Assembly: GCA_905182995.1 (NCBI GenBank)
Contig: CAJJDP010000039.1
Location: forward strand, 525,660-589,659
Source: Paramecium octaurelia
Taxonomy: Eukaryota; Ciliophora; Oligohymenophorea; Peniculida; Parameciidae
DNA: 64,000 bases
Reading direction: 5' to 3'
Below the pieces are notes generated by a model. That model searched no databases, was not told where the DNA came from, and saw only the letters and a program-made list of their open reading frames with translations. The position numbers were made by a program, and so were the translations under genes. Every line of letters starts with the position of its first letter. Positions within the stretch are counted from its first letter, which is position 1. This document shows, in pieces, positions 12,076 to 24,838 of this stretch.

Positions 12076-13184
12076 ATGATAAGAAAATAATTTAACCCAA
12101 ACAGTTGTAATTAAGGTGGCAAACGATAAATTGAAACCTTGCAAGAGAAGCATATCATAGCACTCATCAACTCTAAACCTCAAGTGCTAATTAAACCACC
12201 TCATCCCCATGTCGATGCAAACAAACCACACTCCATCAGTTTTTATTATATTAATATATATATAGAAGATAAACAAGATTTTACAGAAATCAATGAAACA
12301 TACCGTCGTGTGTAGGCTTTGAAAGCAGGCTATTCTGATACCAAAATGCCCAAGACATTCATGATGAAAGAGTCATTGAAGAGGAAAAACAAAGTTTCCC
12401 AATTTATACAAGAATAAGTATCAGAATTACATAACCAAAGAATCATTGCAATAACATCAAAGCTTTGGAAAATAATATTCAAGAAATCTCCACAAGAACT
12501 CAAAAAAATATATAGAGAATCAAATCTAATTCAAAAATGCACAGTGTAGCCTCATCCATTAAGGAGAATTCAAGAATCAGCAAGAGAGAATGGGAAGAGA
12601 AGTCCTCACATCCTTTGGAATATGAATGGAAGTATATTTCCAATTTGAGTTATTTTGAGCGAAAAAAAGACCAGAATCAGCTTTTAGCAAATCAAAACAA
12701 AGCAGAGGAGACACAGTTTTATCCAATGTTTTTTCGTTTGATCAGAGTCTCCAAAAATAATAATCCAACTCAAAAAGGAATTAAAAGGATGTGCCTTTAG
12801 ACTATGCTGATATCCAATTCAATGAAGATATCAAAGATGAAGACTTTTTTATCTACAATGATGCCCAACCACTCCAGAATGAAAATGCCCTCCAATCATC
12901 TTACTCTGCAATTGTAGATAAAAAAACGAAATCCACAACCAATGTAGTCATTCCTTTAGTGAGACCAAATGAAAAGATGAATGACGTTAAACGCAAAATT
13001 TATTAAACCTTGATGGAATATAAAGTATGTTTTGATAATATTTCTATTATTCTATTAGCTATTTCAACGGGATTAAGTTTATTAAATAGGATTGGCATAT
13101 GTCAACAAAAATTAATGGCTTGATGAAAATGAAATTCTCTTAGAGTGCAACAGGATATCAAAAGAATTGTATGGAGTTGAATGA
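12076..13184 (+). CDS. Hypothetical protein, basic and coiled-coil rich
   Basis: Introns of 27, 23, 26 and 34 nt join three reading frames into 332 aa. After a polar N-terminus come a basic helix (MMKESLKRKNKVSQF), a probable coiled coil (NNIKALENNIQEISTR), SKREWEEKSSHPLEYEWK, an acidic segment (DIQFNEDIKDEDFFIYND), and a C-terminal part ending LECNRISKELYGVE. The 26-nt and 34-nt introns were chosen because they restore the longest frame; the second is near the upper length limit. I recognise no family. It lies head-on to the EF-hand gene with 136 nt between start codons. Confidence 0.68.
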
Positions 13185-13375
13185 ATTCAAATCTTTGACA
13201 TTATTAATTTTCATAATATTTAGTCCTCCTCCCCTCTTTAATAATAAATCAATTTAAAGTTAAGTCAAATGTATATATATCATTGAATCTATTTCTATTA
13301 TGTTGAGATTTGATTATGCTTTTCGAATTATTGAACATTTATATTAATAAAAATTATAAAGTAAATCTTTAATTA

Positions 13376-14391
13376 ATGGACATCGATCGTCACATCGCAT
13401 CATTACTTTCAGGAGGATGTCTTCCAGAAAGAGATTTAAAGTTGATTTGCGAAAGAGCAAAGGAAATCTTCTTGGAGGAATCAAATGTGCAACCAGTGAA
13501 GGCCCCTGTCAATGTTTGTGGTGATATTCATGGTATGCTAACTAATGTTTATTGTTTAGGTCAATTTTACGATTTGCAAGCATTAATTAAAGAAGGAGGA
13601 GACATTCCAGATCATAATTATATTTTTATTGGTGATTTTGTCGATAGAGGGTATAATAGTGTAGAAACCATGGAGTATTTGCTTTGTTTGAAAGGTATGA
13701 GTTCAGTTTTATGATCCATAGTGAAATACCCAGGAAATATCGTTCTATTGAGAGGAAACCACGAGTCTAGATAGTGCACTTAAGTTTATGGATTTTATGA
13801 AGAGTTGTTGAGAAAATACGGGAATAGCAGTCCTTGGAGATTGTTTATGGAAGTTTTTGACTGCTTGCCCTTGGCTGCTTTAATTGAAGGTTAGATACTC
13901 TGTGTGCATGGTGGATTGTCTCCAGATATGAGGACAATTGATTAGATCAGAACCATTGATAGGAAGGTAATAGAAATTCAAAAACGATTTAGATTGAAAT
14001 TCCTCATGAAGGTCCATTTTGTGATTTGATGTGGTCAGATCCTGAGGAAGTAGAATATTGGGCTGTTAATTCCAGAGGTGCTGGTTATTTGTTTGGTGCA
14101 AAGGTGACTAAGGAGTTTTGCAGACTGAATGATTTGACTCTTATATGCAGAGCACATCAATTGGTTATGGAAGGATATAAATATTGGTTCCCTGTATGAC
14201 TTTCTGATTAATTTTAGGATCAAAATTTGGTCACAGTGTGGTCAGCTCCCAATTATTGTTATAGATGTGGAAATGTAGCATCGATTTTATGCTTGGATGA
14301 ACAACTATAACAATCATGGAAAACATTCAAGGAGGTGCCAGAGAGTGCTAAAAGCATTAATCCAAAGAATGTTCTTCCATATTTCTTATGA
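13376..14391 (+). CDS. Ser/Thr phosphatase catalytic subunit, PP4/PP6 type
   Basis: Four introns (27, 27, 26, 24 nt) leave 303 aa, the usual length for a PP2A-like catalytic subunit. All metal-site motifs are present: CGDIHG, GDFVDRG, LRGNHES and the HGG and RAH histidines ([22 protein letters not shown]). Family landmarks of PP4/PP6 rather than PP2A are LEESNVQPV near residue 35 and [10 protein letters not shown] before the C-terminus. The protein ends in YFL, the conserved carboxyl-methylated tail of PP2A/PP4/PP6. It dephosphorylates phosphoserine and phosphothreonine with a dinuclear metal centre, normally with regulatory subunits. PP4 and PP6 cannot be separated with confidence by eye: RTIDRK and the MWSDPEE region favour PP4, the N-terminus either. 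Confidence 0.95.
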
Positions 14392-14628
14392 AGTATTTTT
14401 TTAAATATTGATACATTTTTTATTGATAAATCTATCTTTAATAAATTGATCAAAATTATTTATTTAAAGATCAATTTAAATTTAGTTTATATTTGAGTAA
14501 ATGAACTATTTCTAAAGTCGATGCATGTTGCAAAGTTATTAATATATTAATACTTGTTTTTAAAAATCATGGTAATTGAGTATTTAGTAAAAAAACAATA
14601 GAAATAATAATTCATTAATAAATAATTT
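14392..14628. other. Intergenic spacer
   Basis: AT-rich gap between the phosphatase stop and the next start; nothing recognisable. Confidence 0.5.
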
Positions 14629-17600
14629 ATGTTGATTTTCTTATTATTTTAGATTACCTATCAACAGTGTTTAGTAAATTCTGAGGCTTAGACGAACTTT
14701 TTTAAATTGTCAAATGAAACGATAAGATTAAATATGTTTGATTATTTTTATGGATATAATTTGAAGTTTTCTACAGATTAAGATTACGAATTATAAAATG
14801 TGTTAAACCAGTTGGATACATTAGAATTAGAAGGGATAGTTGTTGATAGTTCTTTATTGATTAGTCAATATTCAAAAGAATGGCTGAACAAGATTGCTAG
14901 TTTAAACGAAATTAATCAAGCATATACAATTTATATTATAGGTATATCAAATAATTAACTATTGATTCAAAACACATTATATATTCCACAATAATTAAAC
15001 TAAGTATTTTGCAATCAAATTACATTTCTAGACAATGAATAGATTTTGGTTAATTGTTATAATAACCTTGCTGGACAATTCAATTATTTTTTTTATGTCT
15101 CCTAAATTCATGATTAATTTTCATGGCACATTTTACCATATACACCGTCAACTCTGTAATATCAGGTGTAACTATTCGATTTGCAAGTAGTACTCGAAAA
15201 GGAGAAGACTCTCTTAATAATATTAGGTAGATACAATCAAGAAACTTTGTCTGGAGTCATTGAAATCTATTCCTACACTTAATTAAGGAATATGTAGACT
15301 TAGAATCCAATATAAATATTTAATCAAGCCCAATATAGATAGTATAAGATAAGCAATTAACAAAGTATCATACCATATACATATATTTAGTTTATCTAAT
15401 GAATGCAACAAATGTGATTAATGTTTACTCCTTAAATAATTTCACTCAGACTGAATTATACAATATTAGTTAATTAATTTAAGCAAATTATGAATTACTA
15501 GCTTTCGACATTGAACCTTACGGGGAAGACTTGCTAATCTATACAACATTGAATGGTGAAAATTTATTTGAAATTACTACTACACATATCATTCGTGGTT
15601 ACATAGTGAGAATTGATTTCGAATAAACTTCGATTCCCTCATTATTTAGTAATCATGAATTGATTACGTTGTATATCGATGATTAATACTACATATATGA
15701 TAGAATTCAACCTAACACCATCATCAATACTTAAATATAAAATGTAATCGGTTTAAATCAATTGCCATACAATATATTAACTTTCACAACCAATACTCTT
15801 TATTTTTATCAAATCCTACAACCTCAGTTATTTATTGATTCAACAATTAATTCTAATTTCGTATTGCAAGCAACTTCGAATGAGTAGAATATTGAAATTA
15901 ATTGTTCAGTTACCATAAATGTCACAATTCATGGATTGGTTCCAGTTTTGTATCAATATGAGAAGGAACTGCCTCAATAGATAATAGTTAAAACTGATAA
16001 GATATATCTCAACGTATTAAATTATGTTAGTGGCCCCTTAATTATGATTTCCGCTTAATCATCAAGAGAGTCTATCACTATTTATGACCCTTCAGTTTAG
16101 GTTCAATTGTCGAAACAGATTTGGGATCAAATTAATGGAGTCTTTTCATTTTATTCTGCAGATTTCTAATCATATGCTATGTTCATACTTTAATATCAAT
16201 ATGTTAAGGAAATAATCAGATTCAGTCAGATTTCACTTAAATTGTGCGATGTAAATCTTTTAGATTACATTGACTTGGAAGAAATGGAATGTCGTGAGTA
16301 TTAATAGATATTCAAGTTAAATGCCCCTATTAACAAATTATAGTTTACTGATTTGACAAATCCAGACGAAGTCTATTTTGTTGCAGACATTGCTTATAGT
16401 GCAGTGCTTATCTATAAGTTGAATTAATTTAATGCATTTACATTGGTATAAGCTGAGTTTGTGTGTGAACCACTTCCAATAGATGATCAAGATTATTTTC
16501 ATTCAATTACAGATTTCTATGTAATAGGGAACTATTTGTATTTTATTTTGGCCAGAATATAACAAGTTTGGATTTATGACATTCAAACATGCTAACTTGT
16601 ATTCAAACTCACAAATTCCTTTTTTGATACTGCCTTTTTCCCAGCTTCTTTAGCTGGCAAGACTATTGTTGATGAGAATAATAAATTGAGGCAAATCATC
16701 TTTATAAACTCATTATAATATGTATATGTGATGGAAATGGTTAATAAGATTCCAATATACCAAAACAAAATTACTCTAGATTAGTACACTAATATCAAGT
16801 CACTCTCTATTGTCAAAGATTCCATTATTCTTGTGGTTTAAGAGAAATTCGGTTAGACTTCAATGTATCAATATTTTTATTCGATTGACTAACCTACAAA
16901 TGAAATCAAATTTATTAAGAAATTACCTTAATATGGTGTAAGTATTAATAATAAATTTATTGTTGTATCAGATGACTCCTTGTTTTACATTTTAATGAAC
17001 AACAACTTTTACTATGTTTACAACCCTACATTATCTTCTCAAGACTGTTTAATCCAACAATTAAATTACATAGGTGATTACATTTCATCAACTCACATTC
17101 CAAATATCTTAAAATAGAGTAATATTATGATAGCCAGTCATACAAACCTGGCAATTTACTCAGTAACAAATCCTACTTACCTTTTGGTCGAACAAAGCGA
17201 TCCTTTAAGTTCTGTATAAAAAGAGTAAGTTAAATATTTTGTTGAAGTGCAATCTTAAATCAGTAACAATTAACTCAATATCGAGGGTTCCTTTATAGCT
17301 TATGACACTTTGTTTGTTGGCTTTGCCAATTAAACTCTATTCATAGAGAACAATTAAATTGATGAAATTACAATTTTAGATTCTCCACAATTCGCTTTCA
17401 ATTTTAATCTAGAAGAAACAATTTAAAATAACGTAGTTTCATATTCTGCATCTACTCCATTTTTTAATGGTTATCCACAAATTATTTTTTTAATAAGACA
17501 ACCATTCTCTTATAAATATATAATCCAAACACCAAAAGATATAACTTAGTTCACTTTTACACCTTAATTACCTCAAGTCTATGCCTAAAACAAAGGAGCA

Positions 17601-18806
17601 TTGTATCAAGTAGTTAATCAAGAATTTCTGTAATTAATCAGTTATAATGATTAATTTACTCATTGTTGGGCACTGTTCTATTATAGCCAATAATAATAAA
17701 TTATTTCCCTTTGTTCACAATATTCAGATTATACCTTTACTGTTTACAACCAGGCTTAATAAACACATCAGCAATTCTAAGCCATTAATAAATTCTATTT
17801 CCCTCTTAAAATGGAATACTATTCTAATTTTGTTAGTACTTTGGCAATACAATAAGGAGATCGAAGCTATTCTATTCTGATAGGAAATCTCTCCAATTCC
17901 AACTTCTACTAAAACATACAGCTTTAATGTTAAATCCAAAGTGCTGATTAGATATCCTCTCAGGAAGTTGGAGACTTCGCAGTTATCTAAATTAATGGTC
18001 TGTTCTTATTTTTATATGTATGTCCATTGTTATAACAAATACAATATGCTACAATTTCATCCACAGGAAACACAATACTGAATCAATCCATCATGCATAT
18101 CCAAACTGAATTACCCAAAAAGGCCACTTTATAAGAGATCAAATTAATTCAATTAGAAGGACAATAAATAAACTTTCTTGTGACCACTAAAGAATTCTAC
18201 AGCATCATCTTGCAAGCTAATTATAATTTTCAAAATGAATACATTGTATTAACAAACATTAATTCCAATAAACAAGTTGCACCTATGCAATAATCATACT
18301 AACTGAAAAATACTTTTTATTTCAATAACTTCTTGTTTTCAACTTATCATGATACCATCATCGACACCTACTTTTTAGCTCTTTATGACCTAAGCAATCC
18401 GAATTTCAATATCTATTACTCTATCGACACCCTAAGATTCAAGTCTCCAATAACCTATACGGTACAAGGGGTTTATAATACAGTTTTAGTAATGGATACT
18501 GTGCCAGTCCTTTATTCTTACAATTATTCCAATAAGGTGGGTTTGCAAATAGAAAATATATAGTAAACCTCCTACCCTATATATTTATATCTTAACATTG
18601 TCTAGAAATATGGACCTGCCCAATCTGTGTAATTGCAATTTTAATACCCCCTCATTGGATATACTGAAAATTGGGTTAAATATACATGTATCGGAGTTGG
18701 ATCTCTATATGTGATTATTTTAATCACCATTATTGCCATACTTGGACACAAACAGAGAAAGTAGCCATCAGAAGATATGCAAGCATTAGAGTTGAATTTA
18801 AGATGA
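14629..18806 (+). CDS. Large type I membrane protein, unrecognised
   Basis: ATG at 14629 begins a hydrophobic signal-like segment (MLIFLLFQITYQQCLVNS). One 26-nt intron (gtatcat...tttag, near 15365) connects to a single long frame ending TGA 18804-18806, about 1383 aa. The extracellular part is rich in beta-prone, aromatic and Asn/Gln residues without obvious cysteine repeats. A C-terminal membrane helix (VGSLYVIILITIIAILGH) is followed by a short cytoplasmic tail. This arrangement fits a cell-surface or secretory-pathway receptor-like protein. I recognise no domain; a beta-propeller ectodomain is possible but unproven. It is convergent with CCDC113, 47 nt away. Confidence 0.85.
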
Positions 18807-18853
18807 GAAATATGTTTAAAATAAAATTATCTTTAAACTTATAAGCTTTGCTA

Positions 18854-20027
18854 TCAAAGTTTTTGTGGATTTATTCCTAGTGCTTTACAAGCCTTTTAGT
18901 AAGCTAACTCAGCTATCTCAATTTTCCTATTCGTGTTTCTTATTTTGTAAACCAACTCTTCCTCTTTTCTTTTTTACAACACATATGTCATAGCCTTTTG
19001 TTTATCAATCAACTTTTACTTTTGGAATATCTTCATTTGTAGCATTATTCACTTATTCTAATTGGATTGCAAACTTTTTCTTTTTTTCCGTCAAAGATGA
19101 GATTTATCTCTTCACCTTCTTAGTTTGTTCCTATGTTTTAGCTGTTTTCTTGTTCTTATCATCAATTTCTTATATCAATTTATTGCATTAATCTATTTCA
19201 TTTTATAATTGATTTCTTTCTTCAATTAAAATAGAAGATATCTTCCCTGTAGCAATCTTCAAACCCAATAACTTTTTGTTCTTTTCATCGATTTATTTAA
19301 CATATTTCTTATTTTCAATTTACAATTGATGAAAATCTATAAATTTTAAATCATCTCCCATTTCCTCTTTCTTTTGAATCTGATTGCTTGTTTTAGTAAT
19401 TTATTATTCAATATTGGCTTTCTTTTACTTATACTTCTCTATTTATGCATCCTTATTTAGAGCTAAATTAATACCTTTTAGGCTAGTTTTTCTTTAAAGT
19501 ATTTTTCTATTCTCTCTGCTTCAATCTTTCCAGTCCTGGTATTCTCTCCAGCAAATAAAATTTCTCTCTGAAAATCAAAAGCATCTTTTCTAATTTCTGT
19601 AATGGCCTTGTCGGTTTCCTCCAAAATTGCCTATATTCATTATTTTTTCTCATACCCTCAAAGTTTCTAATATTTAATCTGATCTTATTCTTCCCTCTTC
19701 AATATTCTTTTTCAAAGTGTCACTCTCAAATTATGCAATTTCATACTTTTCTTCGTTTGTCAATTACATTGTCTATACATAATTACTTAATTCTACCTTT
19801 TTATCAATAGGTTTATCCTTTTTCTTGGTTTTCTGCTTCTTATCTTCCGCTTCCTCTTCCCTCTGCAAATCCTTGGAGTTCCTCATTATATAGGATTCAA
19901 AGAGTAAATTCTCTCTTCTGATCTATTCCATATCCTTGTACAGACCTTCCAATTTTTATGATAATTCTTCAATCAAAATGAGTTCCTTTTCTTCCTCTGT
20001 TATCCCTTATTATTACTCTTATATCAT
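18854..20027 (-). CDS. CFAP263: CCDC113/CFAP263 homologue, ciliary coiled-coil protein
   Basis: Introns of 25, 23 and 22 nt give 367 aa, nearly all coiled coil. Alignment from memory with animal CCDC113 is good in several places: TGKIEAERIEKYFKEKL, the IQKKEEMGDDLKFIDFHQL region followed by QIENKKYVKQIDEKNKKL, and the C-terminal AMTYVLQKRKEEELVYKI followed by IEIAELAYQKACKAL. CCDC113 with CCDC96 forms a complex near the base of radial spoke 3 in motile cilia and affects beating; that role is inferred by homology. CCDC96 shares the central domain but is longer, and the N-terminus here fits CCDC113 better. It is divergent from the next gene with only 35 nt between start codons, so promoters must overlap. 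Confidence 0.88.
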
Positions 20028-20062
20028 TTTAATTAATATTATAATAATATTACAAATTAACG

Positions 20063-20534
20063 ATGAAGAAGAATGCTCCAAATATATCAAAAGTAGCATC
20101 AGATTTGATTCTGGCATATCAATAGTTAACCAGCCAACAAAAAGAAATTACCATCTCTCCGAGATATGAAAAAACTGCCTTATACTTCCCACAATCACGT
20201 ACTCATATAATTATGTACATTATGCAGCTATTGAAGAGCAAATTGAAGAAGAAAATTAAATTGATAGTCCCAGAAAAACCATTACAGAAGAGGAAGAGGA
20301 TTGTTTATTAGAGATTTCTGAACTAAGAAAAATAGTAGATCAAAGTATAAAATATTAATAAAAACAGTGAGAATGAAATACATGAACATACCAGAAAAAT
20401 ATTTGTAATAGCCATTGTAAACCACCAATTAAAATACAACCTCCTCTGCCCAGAATAAGAAACCAAAAAAATAGGTGGTCATAACTTAATACTAATCAGA
20501 TTTCTTAAGGCAATAGTATGGAAAAATTAAATGA
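20063..20534 (+). CDS. Small hypothetical protein with acidic middle
   Basis: Introns of 29 and 23 nt join exons to 139 aa from ATG 20063 to TGA 20532-20534. It starts MKKNAPNISKVASDLILA, has an acidic helix (PIEEQIEEENQIDSPRK, then EEEEDCLLEISELRKIVDQ) and a polar C-terminus ending QQYGKIK. Without the first intron the frame is also open, but the spliced product is much more protein-like. I recognise no family; its head-to-head placement with CCDC113 may mean co-expression with ciliary genes, which is inference. Confidence 0.7.
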
Positions 20535-20580
20535 GTGTTTATAATTTATCATCCCCTTTGTTTTTATTGCACAATCCAAT

Positions 20581-20811
20581 TCACTTGTTAGTATATTCTA
20601 AATCAAATGTATTTATTTGAAAATCTATTTTTAAATCATCAAAACTGCCTTTTTGCTGTTTGGATTCAAACGATATACTAATTTAATACTTATATATATC
20701 ATTCATACTCTATTTCACTAATTATTAAAAATAAAATGCATTTAATCTTCTATTTTTTCTCTGTGCCCCTAATTTATCAAAACTCCTTTAGCATCTTTTA
20801 CAACTTGCCAT
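20581..20811 (-). CDS. Possible small protein, 76 aa
   Basis: An ORF without TGA starts MASCKRCQRSFDKLG and ends FDLEYTNK. It has one CxxC pair and a basic N-terminus. It is short enough to arise by chance in DNA where only TGA stops translation, and no family is recognised, so it is listed as doubtful. It would be convergent with the gene ending at 20534. Confidence 0.28.
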
Positions 20812-22139
20812 AATTAAATAAATTAGAGTACAATACTCAGAGCTTATCTTAAATCTTTCTCCTAAATATCAAATAAATTAATGATCTGATTAAAATAAAT
20901 GTTGCTTTTTACTAATTGCTTTTAAGGTTTAGAATTTATAATTAAGAGAGTATTATAAACAGCTTTATATTATATTATTTCTTATTTAATAGAACTCAAT
21001 TAGCTGTAGAACAAATTTTCTGATTTTCATTTTTTTTTTGATGATATATGCAAAATTTATTCTTTAGTTGATTTTCAATTGGATAATAATTCTAATCAAA
21101 TTGAATGACTTTTGATATTAGTTTTTAATTAATTAATCTTATTTATCCTAGTTATTATTTTGGACGGATTTATCAAAGAAGAATAATTTATTTGATTTTA
21201 GTTAAAATTAATTAAAAACTTTGCAATTAATAATCAAGTTAACTATCGATAAATTTTTAAGCACAACCAGATGATCCCAACAGAAATTCATAAGATGGAT
21301 GCATGATTAACACATGCATCTATCTTATTGACTTTCTATCAAGTGATGAATTAGAAAAAATATTTGAAAGATTTTTGTGATTCAATAATCCTTATAACAG
21401 TCTTTTTTTTTTTTTATTATTTTCCTGAGAACTATTTATTGGAATATAGTATAATTTATTTGCCTTATAATGTATTTCTATTATTATTACTTACCTCATT
21501 AGTATTTGTTTGAGAGAAGAAAATTTTTGATTTTAGTATTGGTTTTTGGTTAATAATAGAAGTGGGTTTTGTGTTGTTTTTTTTGAAAAAAGTAAAATCT
21601 ATTAACTTGGGGATAATTTTTTGGATTTCAATTAAATTTATTAAACAAAAATTCGTAATATATGAAAAATAAATAAAGATTTATAAGACTACCATCTTCT
21701 ATTTGAATTTTAGACTTAGATGATTAGGGTGTTATATTTAACTCATAGTTGTATTTTTATAGCATTTCTTAAGAATTTAATAAATATATGTAAAAAGGTT
21801 ATAAAATAAACCAAGAGCAAATACTTTTACTTTATATGATAGTTAAAATAATTTTAGTGCTTATTTGAAGATTTGAAACAATTATTTTATGAGTTTTACC
21901 GAATTTATAAATAGCTATTCAAAAAAATTTAACATAAGGATTCCTGTACTAGGTTATTAAGTATATCCAATATTTTAAGTTGATTTTTATCAATAAATAT
22001 TAAATAATTAAAAAATTATATTTGGAATATTTTTTGGAATTTCGAATAATGACAAAGGATTTAATTATTAAAATTTTTCAAATCCTGTATTTATAAGCAA
22101 TTAAAAAAATATTCTGAATCACAATAATAAATTTATCGA
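20812..22139. other. Long AT-rich spacer
   Basis: About 1.3 kb with around 20 percent GC, homopolymer runs of A and T, and TGA in all frames. I see no gene, tRNA or structured repeat. This is much longer than the gaps elsewhere in the gene-dense part of the window. Confidence 0.65.
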
Positions 22140-23081
22140 ATGACTGAAGACTCAAAAAATAGCTAAAACAAGAACACTAATCCAACCTTCAATTTCAATG
22201 AAGTAGCAAGCAAGGCTTTTAGGTCAGGTTTATCAGGAAGCATGGCTATGGCTATCCAAGTGTGCTCTTTAATGTGGTTAAGAACAACAATGAATTACTA
22301 GTATCGTTATGGAGGCACAATTGTTGGAACAATAAAACATTTATATGGTGAAGGAGGGATTTTGAGATTTTATAAAGGTAATGAATTTTCATAAAATTAA
22401 GGTTTGGCACCAGCATTATTACAAGGACCATTGTCTAGATTTGGAGATACGTTCGCTAACACTCTATTCTTGACATTAATGGATTCATTTGAATCCACAA
22501 GAAAATTGCCAGTGATGATCAGAGCAGCTGGAGGATCAATTATGGCAGGAATTTTTCGTATTGCTTTGACTCCAGTTGATACTGTGAAAACAATTCTTTA
22601 GGTTGAAGGAAAAAATGGCTTGACTATTCTTTAATCCAAAATAAAAGTCAAAGGAGTACCTGTACTTTATCATGGTGCTTTGGCAACAGCATCAGCAACA
22701 ATTGTAGGACACTATCCATGGTATTTGAATTGATTAACCCATAGGTTTGCTACTTTCAATCTCTTAAATGAAAAACTTCCTGATTATACAGATAAGAAGA
22801 AAAAATTAGCCAGAAGAGCATTTATTGGATTTTGTAGTTCAGTGATATCTGATACAATCTCAAATTCTCTTAGAGTTATAAAAACTACAAAGCAAACTAG
22901 CCAAAACCCAATAACTTATAAGGAAGCAGTCAATTTAGTATTAGAGAAAGATGGTTTAAAGGGATTGTTTGGAAGAGGTTTGAAAACTAGAATTCTTACA
23001 AATGGCTTACAAGGATTACTATTCAGTGTCCTTTGGAAAGGATTTGAAGATTTTCTTAATAAAAGATCATAACAATAGTGA
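22140..23081 (+). CDS. Mitochondrial carrier family-like protein
   Basis: Two 24-nt introns leave 297 aa, the usual carrier length of about 300. Carrier features are present: a Pro-x-Asp signature in [14 protein letters not shown] (family pattern PxD/ExxK/R), glycine-rich helices ([15 protein letters not shown]), and [16 protein letters not shown] and [18 protein letters not shown] at the ends of repeats 1 and 3, as in the (F/Y)xG motifs. The first repeat has lost a clear PxDxxK ([11 protein letters not shown]), so the protein is a divergent member. Such proteins exchange metabolites across the inner mitochondrial membrane; the substrate cannot be told. It is convergent with BCD1, 174 nt away. 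Confidence 0.85.
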
Positions 23082-23255
23082 TTAGATATGCTATTTTATA
23101 TATATTAATTATTATTTTATTGTAAATACTCTAAAGAATGGTGCAAATGCCATATTATTACATTATTGCTTAAGAAATCACTTGATGTATATGAGAAATT
23201 TTTAATTATTTGAAATATTACTATAAATTAAATAGTTTATAAGTAATATATTACA

Positions 23256-24047
23256 TCATTAAGGTTGCAATAAAAATTTGATTTCAAAACTGGGGAATTC
23301 AAATACTGTGTAACCTTTGATCACTTATTCAATTGTAAATTTAGGATCAATATATAAAGTTTGTTTTTCATGACTATTAACTTGGTTTAATTTCTTCTTT
23401 TAATTCTTAAACTTATACTCATCTTATTCTGTGAAGTCAAGAACCTCATAAGATTACCAACATAATTAGATCTTACCTTCTTCAAAGAAAGTTTTTAATG
23501 ATTCCTATGAAGTGTTGATTTTGTATTAATCTAATAATTTAGAATCGAATAAATCCTGCTCTAAAATTGCATCTAAGATGATTGTCTTCTATGATATAGG
23601 TTTTGTAACATAACTCACATTTAGATACTATAGTTCCAAACACCAATGAATTTATTTATCCTTTATTGAGTAAAATGATAAATTTTGTCTATGTTTTTTC
23701 ATTATTTTTGGTGCTAAAATAACATCCACATTCATCTTTCTAGCATAATGTTTTAATAATTTATATCTCATAGCATCTGGCAAAGCTGTGATTCCAACTA
23801 ATTTTTTTTAAATCATCTCTGTATTTTTCATCACCTCATTAACATAATTATAATCTCTTTAGACCAAGAGTTCCGAAATTTTATTTGGTTATTTAGTCGG
23901 ATCTCGAATGCCATTGCAATTATAAATTTGTTTATGTTTTTTGCAACAATCTAAGGAACAAGTCTTAGTTTCGCATTAAGGACATTTATATTTATCCGGT
24001 TTCCCACACATCTTGCATAGTTCTGAAATCTCTCCGTCTTCTATCAT
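23256..24047 (-). CDS. ZNHIT6: BCD1/ZNHIT6 HIT-zinc-finger snoRNP assembly factor
   Basis: An intronless 263-aa frame starts MIEDGEISELCKMCGKPD. The N-terminus is a HIT zinc finger with the expected spacing (CKMCGKPDKYKCPQC, TCSLDCCKKHK, YNCNGIRD). The rest follows the BCD1 pattern: KISELLVQRDYNYVNEV, NLSFYSIKDKQIHWCLEL, and a C-terminal VIKGYTVFEFPSFEI. BCD1 is needed to assemble box C/D snoRNPs with the R2TP machinery in the nucleus; the role is inferred by homology. It starts 66 nt downstream of the stop of the next minus-strand gene. Confidence 0.87.
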
Positions 24048-24113
24048 TAATTAAAATAAAATATAAATTAAGTATCGAAATAATAAATCAAAAAAAAAGA
24101 TTGAGTTTTCAAT

Positions 24114-24437
24114 TCAATACTCATCTCTATTAAATTTATTCCTTTTTAGTTCCCTTTTGAGTTATGCCAGTTCTAACTTTTCTTTTTCTAGTAATTATTT
24201 ATTGCCCTTGTGCCAATTAGGTCCTTTTTTATGTACTAAAACTCCCCTCAAATGTAATTATTTTCCAACTAATATTTTTTGTAATTATGTTTAGACTTTT
24301 CGTTTATTGAATTGTTTTCTCCTCCAGGCTCTACCTTAGACTCTTTTATGTTTAGCCATTTTAATTATATTACACTTTTTAGTATGGTATCTAGTTCTTC
24401 CAGCCCTAAACAACCAAGCTGGTCCCATCTTACCCAT
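24114..24437 (-). CDS. Small, strongly basic protein
   Basis: An intronless 107-aa frame from ATG 24437 to TGA 24114: MGKMGPAWLFRAGRTRYH, then KHKRVQGRAWRRKQFNKRK and a Lys/Glu helix at the C-terminus. High Arg/Lys content and small size suit a ribosomal (possibly mitochondrial ribosomal) or nucleic-acid-binding protein, but I cannot place it in a family. An internal ATG (MAKHKRVQGR) could be an alternative start. Confidence 0.72.
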
Positions 24438-24838
24438 TTAGATTATAATTTAATAAAAATTCTTTAATAAAGAGTCTACGATTAAATATAGAAAAACTGT
24501 ATATTTCTGTCAGATTTATATTGGTTAATTATGAATAGCTCAAATAGTTTTTATTTTGATTTATTTTGAAATCATAAAGACCACCTAGAATGAATAAGAT
24601 AACAATTTTTTATTACAATTATTGATCATTTACTTGATTCCATTCTCATCTCTATTCTATCTATTTTGCCATCCTTTATGTGGATTTATTCTGATCTATT
24701 AATTATGTTTTTAGAGAATATAAAAACATTTATATGATATTAGTTCAAATTTAGAGATTCGAGTATATTTAATTCTTCTCTATGTTATAATATTGGATTT
24801 CTTGTATGTAATTAAATTAATCTTTATTTTATTATTAT
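24438..24838. other. Divergent spacer
   Basis: About 400 nt of AT-rich DNA between two divergent start codons; probably carries both promoters. No element recognised. Confidence 0.5.

Noticed and set aside
20812-22139. tRNA or other structured RNA gene in the long spacer
   Set aside because: No cloverleaf-like or GC-rich island could be found by eye.
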